64,000 bases of DNA from Fulvimarina endophytica (GTDB taxonomy: Bacteria > Pseudomonadota > Alphaproteobacteria > Rhizobiales > Rhizobiaceae), in assembly GCF_003403015.1 (NCBI RefSeq), contig NZ_QURL01000010.1, positions 1 through 64,000 of the forward strand, given 5' to 3'. The translations under genes and the position numbers were made by a program. Of the stretch, positions 17,041-24,730 are shown one piece after another. Positions within the stretch are counted from its first letter, which is position 1; each line of letters begins with the position of its first letter. The notes below the pieces were generated by a model. That model saw only the letters and a program-made list of their open reading frames with translations. It was not told the DNA's origin and did not search any database.

Positions 17041-17058
17041 AGCGCAATCGTTTGCGCA
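17041..17058. promoter_or_regulatory. LacI-type operator of the TRAP transporter genes
   Basis: AGCGCAATCGTTTGCGCA has a central CG and near-perfect dyad symmetry. It matches the operator of the monooxygenase promoter in 15 of 18 positions and would overlap the transcription start of the transporter genes. Confidence 0.72.
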
Positions 17059-17185
17059 AAGTCGTAGCGCCGGCTCCTCAACCCGACATCGCGGTAGGAC
17101 GCGTGTCGGGCCGGACAGAGGAGGCGGCTATCGAGCGGCGTTTCGGGTTGGAGGCTCGGCCGCACCTTTTTCAACGGGAGGAAGC

Positions 17186-18175
17186 ATGAAGATCTTCGCA
17201 ACCGGCCTGTGCGCCGCAGCCGTCACTCTCGCCGTGACATCCGCGCACGCCGAGGACCGCACGCTCCGTGTCGCCACCAGCGTGCCGCAGCATCACTACC
17301 TGACGCGCGCCATCCAGACCTTCGCAGACCGGGTCAACGAACGAACCGATGGCGAGATCTCCTTCGAGGTCTACCCGGCCCAGTCCCTCGTCACCGATCA
17401 GCAGATGGACCAGGCCGTCGCCAACGGCACCGTCGATATCGGCATCGCCTCCGCCTCGATCCTCGCCGGCACCATCCCGGCCTTCAACATCTTCGCCGTG
17501 CCCTTCTATTTCGACACGCGCGAGAAGCTCGATCACTCCGTCACCCGCGGCAACCCGATCCGCACGACCCTCGATGAGGAGATCGAGAAGAAGGGGCTTC
17601 ATGCCGCCTTCTGGATTCCCTACGGCTCGATCGCCATGGTGACCCGGGACAAGCCGGTCCACGTGCCGGACGACATGAAGGGCATGAAGATCCGCACCTT
17701 CGGTTCGACCGTCAGCGAGTTCGTCGAGGCCGTGGGCGCAGCTCCCGTCGTCACCAGCGGCGGCGAGCAGTTCCTGGCGCTGCAGCGCGGGATCGTCGAC
17801 GGCGGCCTGACCGGCTGGAGTTCGGTCACCGATCGCCGCCTCTACGAGGTCTCCAAATATGTCGTGGCGACGGACCACATGTACGAGACGCATTTCGCCC
17901 TCATGAGCTCCGGTGTCTGGGACAGCCTGTCGCCCGAGACGCAGAAGATCTTCCAGGAGGTCGGCGAGGAGATGGAGTCCGAGCTGATGGACGAGATCTT
18001 CACCGTCAACGACAAGGCCAAGGCCGAACTGTCGGAAAAGATGGACGTCATCGAGCTGACCGACGCCGAGAAGACCCAGTGGAAGGAGGCGACGCGTTCG
18101 GTCGCCGAACACTTCTACGAAAGCGGAGACGACGTCTCCAAGACGGTCTTCGAGGAGGCCGAAAAGGTCCAGTAA
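17186..18175 (+). CDS. TRAP transporter substrate-binding protein, DctP family
   Basis: 329 residues with a cleavable signal peptide (about 1-22, after SAHA) and a GGGAGGAAG ribosome site. The DctP fold is shown by LRVATSVPQHHYLTRAIQTFADRV, VDIGIASASI and the domain-hinge region DMKGMKIRTFGSTVSEFVEAVGAAPV, with the conserved Arg of the carboxylate-binding motif (MKIR). TRAP receptors usually bind carboxylates or sulfonates in the periplasm. It is the first gene of the transporter operon and is preceded by promoter and operator. Substrate unknown, but probably that of the upstream enzymes. Confidence 0.9.
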   Translation: MKIFATGLCAAAVTLAVTSAHAEDRTLRVATSVPQHHYLTRAIQTFADRVNERTDGEISFEVYPAQSLVTDQQMDQAVANGTVDIGIASASILAGTIPAFNIFAVPFYFDTREKLDHSVTRGNPIRTTLDEEIEKKGLHAAFWIPYGSIAMVTRDKPVHVPDDMKGMKIRTFGSTVSEFVEAVGAAPVVTSGGEQFLALQRGIVDGGLTGWSSVTDRRLYEVSKYVVATDHMYETHFALMSSGVWDSLSPETQKIFQEVGEEMESELMDEIFTVNDKAKAELSEKMDVIELTDAEKTQWKEATRSVAEHFYESGDDVSKTVFEEAEKVQ

Positions 18176-18218
18176 GGCCGAACCGGCTCCACCGGGCGCC
18201 CGTGAAGGCGCGTCCGGC

Positions 18219-18236
18219 GGGGCCGCTCGCGGCCTC
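18219..18236 (+). other. Stem-loop between dctP- and dctQ-type genes
   Basis: A 7-bp stem (one G-U pair) with tetraloop CTCG lies in the 264-base gap after the receptor gene (18176-18439). No ORF is convincing in this gap. The hairpin probably protects the abundant receptor mRNA. Confidence 0.4.
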
Positions 18237-18439
18237 GGCTGCCTCGCATCCGCCCCTCGCCCGCGTCATGGCGGCGATCTGCGCCGCGGCCATCGCCCGG
18301 TGGCGGCAGGGCGCTCCCACGCGATGGCCGGTTCCCGCGAACGGGCGCGCTCCTCCCCTCCCCTCTCCTGCGTTGACCTCGCCGACCCGTCGTCGCAACG
18401 GTCAGGCTTGCGAACTATTTCCAGGGAACAGGTCTCCTC

Positions 18440-18991
18440 ATGACACATGATCAGCATCGGCCACGCATACGGAGCCATCCGCTCGTGCGCCTTCTCGACA
18501 AAGCGGTGATGGGCATCGCGGAGCTCAGTTCCTGGATCTATCTCCTGATCGGAGCGATCGTGACCTACGAGGTCGTCGTGCGCTACGTCTTCAACGCCCC
18601 GACCCACTGGGTGGAGGAGATGTCACGGCTCGGAATGGTCTGGGCGACGTTCCTCATTCTCGCCGCCTGCCTCAACCAGCGGCAGCTCATCACCATCACG
18701 CTGCTTTCGAACGCCGCCGGGCCCCGGGTCAGCGCCGCGCTTGAAGCCATCACCTTCGCCCTGATCGCGGCTCTCGCCCTCGTCATCGCCTGGTACGGCT
18801 TCGAATCGATGATGCAGACCGTCTCCATCGGCAGGCGGACCAATACGACGCTCTCGCTGCCCTATTGGAGCTTCTACCTCCCGATCGTCCTCGGCTTCGC
18901 GCTTCTGGCCGTCCAGGCGCTCGCCGAACTGGTCCTTCTGCTCGTGTTCGGCGCCAGGGCGAACGAGCCGTTCGAGCCCGAGGATATCTGA
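18440..18991 (+). CDS. TRAP transporter small permease, DctQ family
   Basis: 183 residues with four predicted membrane helices (about 30-52, 65-85, 100-125 and 143-168). The segments VVVRYVFNAPTHWVEEMSRLGMVWATFLI are the DctQ signature. DctQ anchors and assists the large DctM subunit. One base separates its stop codon from the next start. The ~25-residue N-terminal extension before the first helix is ordinary for the family. Confidence 0.88.
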   Translation: MTHDQHRPRIRSHPLVRLLDKAVMGIAELSSWIYLLIGAIVTYEVVVRYVFNAPTHWVEEMSRLGMVWATFLILAACLNQRQLITITLLSNAAGPRVSAALEAITFALIAALALVIAWYGFESMMQTVSIGRRTNTTLSLPYWSFYLPIVLGFALLAVQALAELVLLLVFGARANEPFEPEDI

Positions 18992-18992
18992 C

Positions 18993-20270
18993 ATGGAAAG
19001 CCTCTTCGTCCTTCTCGCTCTCCTTGCGCTGCTCTTTGCCGGAATCCCGGTCGGCATCGCCCTCACCGCGACCGGCACGGGCCTCCTCCTCCTGAAGGGC
19101 ATCCCGATCGCCGGCGTGCCGGAGGAGTTTCTCGCCTCCTTCAACAGCTTCATCCTCCTCGCGGTGCCGATCTTCCTCCTGACCTCCAACATCCTCCTGA
19201 AGGCCGGGGTCGCCAAGGATCTCTTCGACGCCGTGCAGCGCTGGGTGGGCGGCATTCGCGGAGGCGTGGCGGTGGCCACGATCATCTCCTGCGGAATCTT
19301 CGCGGCGATCTCCGGCTCCTCCGTCGCGGTCGCGGCCATGATCGGCACGGTCGCGATTCCGGAAATGACCCGGCGCGGCTACGATCGGCCCTTCGTCATG
19401 GGAACGCTGGCGGCCGGTGCGACGCTCGGCATCCTCATTCCGCCCTCGATCCCGCTGATCGTCTATGCGGCGGTGGCCGAGGAATCGACCGCCTCCATGT
19501 TCCTTGCCGGTATCGGACCGGGCCTCTGCCTCGTCGCCGCCTTCCTCGTCTACTGCCTCGTCAAGTCCCATCGCGGCGGCGCGCCGGAGACGGGCGATGC
19601 GATGGACGACCCGCGAAGCCGGCTCACCCTCAGCATCAAGGCGGCTCCAACGATCATCATCGCACTGACCATGATCGGCGGCATCTATGCGGGCATCTTC
19701 ACCCCGACCGAGTCCTCGGCCGTCGGCCTGACGATGACCCTCGTCTACGTTCTCGTCCTGCGCCGTTCGCTCGACTTCAAGGGTCTGCGCGAGGCGGTGG
19801 TGGGTGCGGGCCTGACGACCGCGAACCTCCTGCTCATCATCGGCGGGGCGAACGTCTTCGGCAAGGCGCTGCTCCTCTACCGGATCCCCTTCGAGATCTC
19901 GAACTGGATCGCGACGAATATCGAGACGGCCGGTCTCTTCGTGCTCATCGTCACCGCGCTCCTTCTGGTCCTCGGCCTGTTCCTCGAAGGCATCGCGATG
20001 ATCCTCATCGTTCTGCCGGTGCTGCTTCCCTCGCTCGGCGTCAACGGGATCGATCCGGTCTGGTTCGGCATCTACTTCGTCCTGATGATCGAACTCGCCC
20101 TGATCACGCCGCCCGTCGGCATGAACCTCTTCGTCATCCAGTCGGTGGCCAGATCCGACCTGAACGAGGTCATTCGCGGCGTCATTCCCTATGTCGTCAT
20201 CATGATGGGGATGGTGGCCCTCATCTACTACGTGCCGAGCATCGTGCTCTACATTCCCTTCTCCGGATGA
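18993..20270 (+). CDS. TRAP transporter large permease, DctM family
   Basis: 425 residues with about twelve hydrophobic segments. LFAGIPVGIALTATG, ISGSSVAVAAMIGTVAIPEM, LGILIPPSIPLIVYAAVAEES and TPTESSAVG are DctM-type (ion-transporter superfamily) motifs. It forms the sodium-coupled translocation channel with DctQ and receives solute from the DctP-like receptor encoded upstream. Length and complete motifs indicate a functional gene. A 13-bp hairpin follows 62 bases after the stop. Confidence 0.9.
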   Translation: MESLFVLLALLALLFAGIPVGIALTATGTGLLLLKGIPIAGVPEEFLASFNSFILLAVPIFLLTSNILLKAGVAKDLFDAVQRWVGGIRGGVAVATIISCGIFAAISGSSVAVAAMIGTVAIPEMTRRGYDRPFVMGTLAAGATLGILIPPSIPLIVYAAVAEESTASMFLAGIGPGLCLVAAFLVYCLVKSHRGGAPETGDAMDDPRSRLTLSIKAAPTIIIALTMIGGIYAGIFTPTESSAVGLTMTLVYVLVLRRSLDFKGLREAVVGAGLTTANLLLIIGGANVFGKALLLYRIPFEISNWIATNIETAGLFVLIVTALLLVLGLFLEGIAMILIVLPVLLPSLGVNGIDPVWFGIYFVLMIELALITPPVGMNLFVIQSVARSDLNEVIRGVIPYVVIMMGMVALIYYVPSIVLYIPFSG

Positions 20271-20332
20271 GGCGGCGGGGGGAACGGCGGATCGGGTTCT
20301 CCGGATCGTCCGATCTCCTGCCAGGGAACCAG

Positions 20333-20368
20333 AGCCCCGCACCCGTTTCCAGAATCGGGTGCGGGGCT
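20333..20368 (+). terminator. Strong GC hairpin after the TRAP operon
   Basis: Perfect 13-bp inverted repeat (20333-20345 with 20356-20368), 10-base loop, followed by TTAAG but no long U-tract. It separates the TRAP operon from the MFS gene, whose GTG start lies 18 bases further on. Confidence 0.6.
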
Positions 20369-20386
20369 TAAGACTGAGGGACCGAA

Positions 20387-21715
20387 GTGACGGGGTCCGT
20401 CATCGCTTCGCCCATCCTCGAAGATGCGCCGGCCCGCCCCGTCACCACGCATCCAGCAAGGCCTCCAGCGAGGCAGTCCTTGTCGCGCGAAAGGCATGAT
20501 GTGACAGCGTCCCGAAAGAAGAGCGCCGGCGTCAGCCGGCGTCTTGCCGCCATCCTGGCGGTGACGACACTCGTACAGATCCTTGCGACGGCCGCCTGCC
20601 TGTCGCTGACCGCGATCGCACCGCTCGTTGCCCGCGATCTCGGGGTGGACGGCCATCTCGTCGGCTATCAGGTCAGCCTCGTCTATCTCTCCGGCATCGT
20701 CGCCTCGGCCTATGCCGGGCGCAGCGTGCGCCATTTCGGGGCGGCAAGGGTCGAGGCGATCTGTCTCATCACCTTCGCGGGCGGGCTCTTCGCCTTCGCG
20801 ACCGGATCGATCGCGGCCATCGCCTTCGGCGCCGCCATCATCGGGATCGGCTACGGGCTGCAGAACCCTGCAGCCTCGGCGCTGTTGCGCAGCGCGACGC
20901 CGGAGCGGGCGCGCAATCTCGTCTTCTCCGTCAAGCAGTCGGGCGTCCCGCTCGGGGCGCTGATCGCGAGCCTCTCCTTCCCTGCCCTTTCCGAAGCGAT
21001 CGGCTGGCGGCCAGCGCTCATCGTCGCGGCCGTCCTGATCCTTGCAGCGGGAACCGCGCTCTTCGTCAGCGAGCCGAGAGCCGCGGGTCCGGGCACGGAG
21101 GGGCCGGCGCGGGGCTACGGCTTCGTGGACGGCCAGAGGCTGCTCCTTCGCAGTCCGCAGCTTCGCAGCCTCGCCTTCCTGTCGCTCGCCTACTCGGTCG
21201 TGCAGCTCTCCTTCAGCACCTTCGTCGTCACCGCGCTCGTCGAGGACGGCACCTGGTCCCTTGTCGCGGCGGGCGCTGCGGCCGGGATTATGCATGGGGC
21301 CGGCGCGGTGGGCCGCATCGGCTGGGGCGTCGTCGCGGACCGCTACGGCGACGGCCTGCGTGTCCTCGGCCTCATCGGCCTCATGGGATCGGTCCTCGCG
21401 CTCGCCTTCGCCTTCGCCCTCGAAAGCGGCGCCGGCGCGCTCACCATGTCCGTGTTGTTGGCGGGTGTCGGGGTTTCGTGGATCGGCTGGAACGGCGTCA
21501 TGCTGGCCGAAGTCGCCCGGTATTCGCCGCCGGATGCCGTCGGCGAGATGACCGGTGCCGTCCTCATGCACACCTATGCCGGCGTTCTCATCGGCCCGTC
21601 CGGCCTTGCCCTCATCGCAGGGCTCACCGACCGGTTCAGCATCGCCTTTGCCGCATGCGCCCTGTTCGGCATTCTCGGCGCCATCCTCGCGCGTCTGGCG
21701 CGCCGGGCGGGGTGA
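20387..21715 (+). CDS. Major facilitator superfamily transporter
   Basis: 442 residues from GTG 20387 (GAGGG upstream); another GTG at 20501 would remove a ~38-residue disordered N-terminus. About twelve membrane helices are visible. The MFS loop-2/3 pattern YAGRSVRHFGAARVEAICL and the internal repeat GRIGWGVVADRYGDGLRVLGL are present. The closest general type is a CynX/NimT-like or bacterial monocarboxylate-like MFS importer; the substrate is unknown. It lies between the TRAP operon and the agmatinase gene in the same orientation but is separated by a hairpin, so it may be transcribed independently. Confidence 0.82.
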   Translation: MTGSVIASPILEDAPARPVTTHPARPPARQSLSRERHDVTASRKKSAGVSRRLAAILAVTTLVQILATAACLSLTAIAPLVARDLGVDGHLVGYQVSLVYLSGIVASAYAGRSVRHFGAARVEAICLITFAGGLFAFATGSIAAIAFGAAIIGIGYGLQNPAASALLRSATPERARNLVFSVKQSGVPLGALIASLSFPALSEAIGWRPALIVAAVLILAAGTALFVSEPRAAGPGTEGPARGYGFVDGQRLLLRSPQLRSLAFLSLAYSVVQLSFSTFVVTALVEDGTWSLVAAGAAAGIMHGAGAVGRIGWGVVADRYGDGLRVLGLIGLMGSVLALAFAFALESGAGALTMSVLLAGVGVSWIGWNGVMLAEVARYSPPDAVGEMTGAVLMHTYAGVLIGPSGLALIAGLTDRFSIAFAACALFGILGAILARLARRAG

Positions 21716-21937
21716 CGGCGTCCGCCACTCCAAAAAAAGCCGGTCGCCCCTCCCCTCGAGAAGCATCCATGCGGCGGCCCGTCCCCGGCACTTGGACGGC
21801 CAGCCGCAGAGCGAGGCTTTCCAAAGCAGCGTTCGGTTCGATCATCGTGTAGGATCGGCGCCGTTCGTGCCCCCCTCTCCTGCCCTTTCCTTCCCTCGTC
21901 CGCCCTTCCCGATCTTCACCAGAACTGGTCCTCATCC

Positions 21938-22900
21938 ATGTCGGATCGCAATCGCTTCCAGCCTCTCGATGCCGGTGCCGTGCCGCGCTTTGCCGGGGCC
22001 TCCACCTTCATGCGCCTGTCGCTCGCCCGGGCCGAGGAGGTGGATCTCGCACTCGTCGGCGTGCCCTTCGACGGCGGCACGACCAATCGCACGGGCGCGC
22101 GCCACGGGCCGCGCGAGGTGCGCAACCAGTCGAGCCTGTGCCGGCGCGTCCACCATGCGAGCCTTGCTTCGCCCTTCGACCTGATGCGGGTCGCAGATTG
22201 CGGCGATGCGCCGGTCAATCCCGTCGACAAGGAGGAGAGCCTTGACGGCATCGCGACGTTCTTCGGCGAGATCGCCGAGGCCGGCGCCGTGCCGCTGACG
22301 GTGGGGGGCGATCATCTCGTCACGCTTCCGATCCTGCGCGGCCTTCACAAGGGACGCCCCCGGGCGCTCGTTCATTTCGACGCCCATACCGATACCTATG
22401 ACGAGATCTTCGGCACCCGCTACAATCACGGCACGCCGTTCCGCCGGGCCGTCGAGGAGGGTCTTCTCGATCCGAAGCGCATGATCCAGATCGGCCTGCG
22501 CGGCGCGATCTCCCATGCCGCCAATTACGACTGGGCCCGGGAGGCCGGCATCCGGCTCGTCTTCATCGAGGAGCTGCGCGAGCGCGGGATCGACGACGTG
22601 ATGGCTGAGGCGCGGGCGCTGGTCGGCACGGACGAGACCTATGTCTCCTTCGACATCGACGTGATCGACCCCGCCTTCGCGCCGGGCACCGGCACGCCGG
22701 AGATCGGCGGGGTGACGAGCTTCGAGGCCCAGCGCCTGGTGCGCCATCTCGCAGGTCTCCACATCGTGGGCGCCGATATCGTGGAGGTTTCGCCGCCGCT
22801 CGACGGGACCGGCGTGACCGCGCTGACGGCGGCGACCCTGATGTTCGAGCTTCTCTGCGTAATGGCCGAGGGCATGGCCGCGCGGAACGGGACGAGCTGA
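21938..22900 (+). CDS. Agmatinase-family ureohydrolase (SpeB-like)
   Basis: 320 residues. All binuclear manganese ligands of the arginase/agmatinase fold are present: His126 (GGDHLVT), Asp148, His150 and Asp152 (HFDAHTD), and the two Asp residues of SFDIDVIDPAFAPGTGTPE. The family hydrolyses agmatine, guanidinobutyrate, guanidinopropionate or related guanidino acids to urea plus an amine; the substrate cannot be read from sequence. It is preceded by a 222-base gap with no further gene and followed by a terminator. Together with the polyamine-type ABC system it may link to polyamine or guanidine metabolism, but there is no operon link. Confidence 0.87.
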   Translation: MSDRNRFQPLDAGAVPRFAGASTFMRLSLARAEEVDLALVGVPFDGGTTNRTGARHGPREVRNQSSLCRRVHHASLASPFDLMRVADCGDAPVNPVDKEESLDGIATFFGEIAEAGAVPLTVGGDHLVTLPILRGLHKGRPRALVHFDAHTDTYDEIFGTRYNHGTPFRRAVEEGLLDPKRMIQIGLRGAISHAANYDWAREAGIRLVFIEELRERGIDDVMAEARALVGTDETYVSFDIDVIDPAFAPGTGTPEIGGVTSFEAQRLVRHLAGLHIVGADIVEVSPPLDGTGVTALTAATLMFELLCVMAEGMAARNGTS

Positions 22901-22920
22901 GCGCGGCTCGGCGCTCCTTT
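22899..22920 (+). terminator. Terminator after the ureohydrolase gene
   Basis: A 6-bp stem (22899-22904 with 22911-22916) with a 6-base loop, followed by CTTTATT. It starts at the stop codon and abuts the first parS-like site. Confidence 0.5.
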
Positions 22921-22936
22921 ATTGACATCTGTCAAC
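22921..22936. promoter_or_regulatory. parS-like centromere site 1
   Basis: ATTGACATCTGTCAAC is close to the 16-base repABC parS palindrome (GTT..C.GC.G..AAC). It lies in the 428-base gap before repA, which holds sites 1 and 2 but no convincing gene. Two deviations from the consensus make it the weakest of the three. Confidence 0.6.
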
Positions 22937-23016
22937 GGGCGGGCGGCGATCGCCCATGCCGCCACCCCTGCCCGGCCTCGTTTTGACCTAACGAATTGTG
23001 AGGCGCGGACCCGTGG

Positions 23017-23032
23017 ATTGACAGCTGTCAAC
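23017..23032. promoter_or_regulatory. parS-like centromere site 2
   Basis: ATTGACAGCTGTCAAC matches the repABC-type parS palindrome at all but its first base. It lies 297 bases upstream of repA. Confidence 0.75.
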
Positions 23033-23328
23033 GAGAGGGCGAACGCCTAAGACGGTCTCCCCAAGCAGGCCGGATCGTTCCGCCCGGACGGTGCGAATAC
23101 CGGCCCCTCGCCTGTTCAACGGGGTGCGAGGGCCCGGTCGGGCCCTGTTGACTCGACTCACGGGCTCGGCCATCGTCGCTAACGGAAGACAAGCGTCGAT
23201 CCACCTTCGTAGCGTAACAGAAGGGTTCGCGGCGTACCTATGGCGGGAGATCGTGACCGAGACTTCGGCTCGCGCTATCCTGCCGGCGGATGCCCGATCA
23301 GTGACTCGACGAAAGCGGCGAACACGGC

Positions 23329-24561
23329 ATGACCAAACAGGCGGCAAGACGGGCCGACGAACAGATCGCGCGCGACGCGGAACTCCTGTCCGGGCAACTC
23401 TCGGCCATGCGCGAGCGGCTGTTTCCGCCGACCGCGCAGAAGGCCCTGCGCGCCTTCACTTCCGGCGAAGCCGCAAAGCTCATCGGCGTCTCCGACGGCT
23501 ATCTGCGCCAGCTCTCCATTTCCGGCGAGGGACCGCAGCCCGAGACCCATGCCAATGGCCGAAGGTCCTATACGCTCGACGTCATCAACGATCTGCGCCG
23601 CCATCTGGCCGGCCAGCACGAGCCAGGCAGCGCCAAGGCGCGGCAATATCTGAAATGGCGCGACGGGCAGGCGGGCGAACATCTCCAGGTCGTCGCCGTC
23701 ACCAATTTCAAGGGCGGCTCGGGCAAGACCACCACCTCGGCCCATCTCGCCCAGTATCTGGCGCTGCAGGGCTATCGCACCCTCGCCGTCGACCTCGATC
23801 CCCAGGCCTCCTTCTCCGCGCTTCTCGGCTATCAGCCCGAACTCGACCTGAAAGACAACGAGACGCTCTATGCCGCGATCCGCTATGACGAGCGAAAGAG
23901 GCCGCTCCGCGAAGTGGTGCGCAAGACCTATTTCGACGGGCTCGATCTGGTGCCCGGCAATCTGGAGCTTCAGGAATTCGAGCATACGACGCCCCGCCAG
24001 CTCGCCGAACGGGGCGGGACGGCCAGCGGCGATGAGGCGGCGGAGCTCCCCTTCTTCGCCCGGGTCGGCGCGGCGATCGAGGAGGTGGGCGAGGATTACG
24101 ACGTCGTCGTCATCGACTGCCCGCCCCAGCTCGGCTTCCTCACCCTCGGCGCGCTCTGTGCCGCCACCTCCGTTCTCGTCACCGTGCATCCGCAGATGCT
24201 CGACGTCGCCTCCATGAGCCAGTTCCTGTTCATGACCTCCGATCTTCTCGCCGTCGTGCGCGAGGCGGGGGCCGAACTGAACTTCGATTTCCTGCGCTAT
24301 CTCGTGACCCGCTACGAGCCCCATGACGGGCCGCAGGCGCAGATCGCCGGTTTCCTGCGGGCCCAGTTCGGCGCCCGCGTCCTCACCAACGCCATGGTGA
24401 AATCCACCGCCATTTCCGATGCGGGCCTCACCAAGCAGACCCTTTACGAGGTCGGCCGCGAGAACTTCTCGCGCGGCACCTATGATCGGGCAATCGAGGC
24501 GTTGACAGCTGTCAATCTGGAGGTCGAGACCCTTCTCCGCCAAGCCTGGGGGCGGATATGA
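23329..24561 (+). CDS. repA: Plasmid partition ATPase RepA (ParA family)
   Basis: 410 residues. An N-terminal helix-turn-helix (about 44-65, FTSGEAAKLIGVSDGYLRQLSI) is followed by the deviant Walker A motif KGGSGKTTT (128-136), DLDPQAS and the VVIDCPPQLGFLT Walker B region, as in RepA proteins of repABC replicons. RepA drives partition and represses the operon with RepB. The final ~25 codons contain a third parS palindrome (24501-24516). The repB gene follows after 169 bases. This length and domain order separate it from chromosomal ParA, which lacks the long N-terminal DNA-binding part. Confidence 0.92.
   Translation: MTKQAARRADEQIARDAELLSGQLSAMRERLFPPTAQKALRAFTSGEAAKLIGVSDGYLRQLSISGEGPQPETHANGRRSYTLDVINDLRRHLAGQHEPGSAKARQYLKWRDGQAGEHLQVVAVTNFKGGSGKTTTSAHLAQYLALQGYRTLAVDLDPQASFSALLGYQPELDLKDNETLYAAIRYDERKRPLREVVRKTYFDGLDLVPGNLELQEFEHTTPRQLAERGGTASGDEAAELPFFARVGAAIEEVGEDYDVVVIDCPPQLGFLTLGALCAATSVLVTVHPQMLDVASMSQFLFMTSDLLAVVREAGAELNFDFLRYLVTRYEPHDGPQAQIAGFLRAQFGARVLTNAMVKSTAISDAGLTKQTLYEVGRENFSRGTYDRAIEALTAVNLEVETLLRQAWGRI
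24501..24516. promoter_or_regulatory. parS-like centromere site 3, inside repA
   Basis: GTTGACAGCTGTCAAT differs from a perfect palindrome only in the last base and shares TTGACAGCTGTCAA with site 2. It is read within repA as LTAVNLE, so the site constrains the protein sequence at that point. Confidence 0.75.
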
Positions 24562-24730
24562 ACGCGCACGATTTCCATCCGGAACCCGGTGGTGCGGGGC
24601 CCGAGCGGTGTTCGTGCCCGCGACTTATCCCCCATCGCCCGAACGCCGCTAGGCTGCCCATTCACGAGTGCGGAGCCGCGAATCGTCGCTTCGCCCGTTC
24701 AGGCGGCGAGACCGGGGAGAGGGGAGAGTC

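Noticed and set aside
14825..20270. Dihydroxypropanesulfonate (Hps) pathway
   Set aside because: The HisD-like enzyme, SDR and TRAP genes fit superficially, but there is no sulfolactate sulfo-lyase or sulfolactate dehydrogenase and several extra genes do not belong. Kept only as an analogy.
23091..23888. Plus-strand open frame overlapping the start of repA
   Set aside because: It is out of frame with repA, Arg-rich and lacks any domain; repA fully explains the region.
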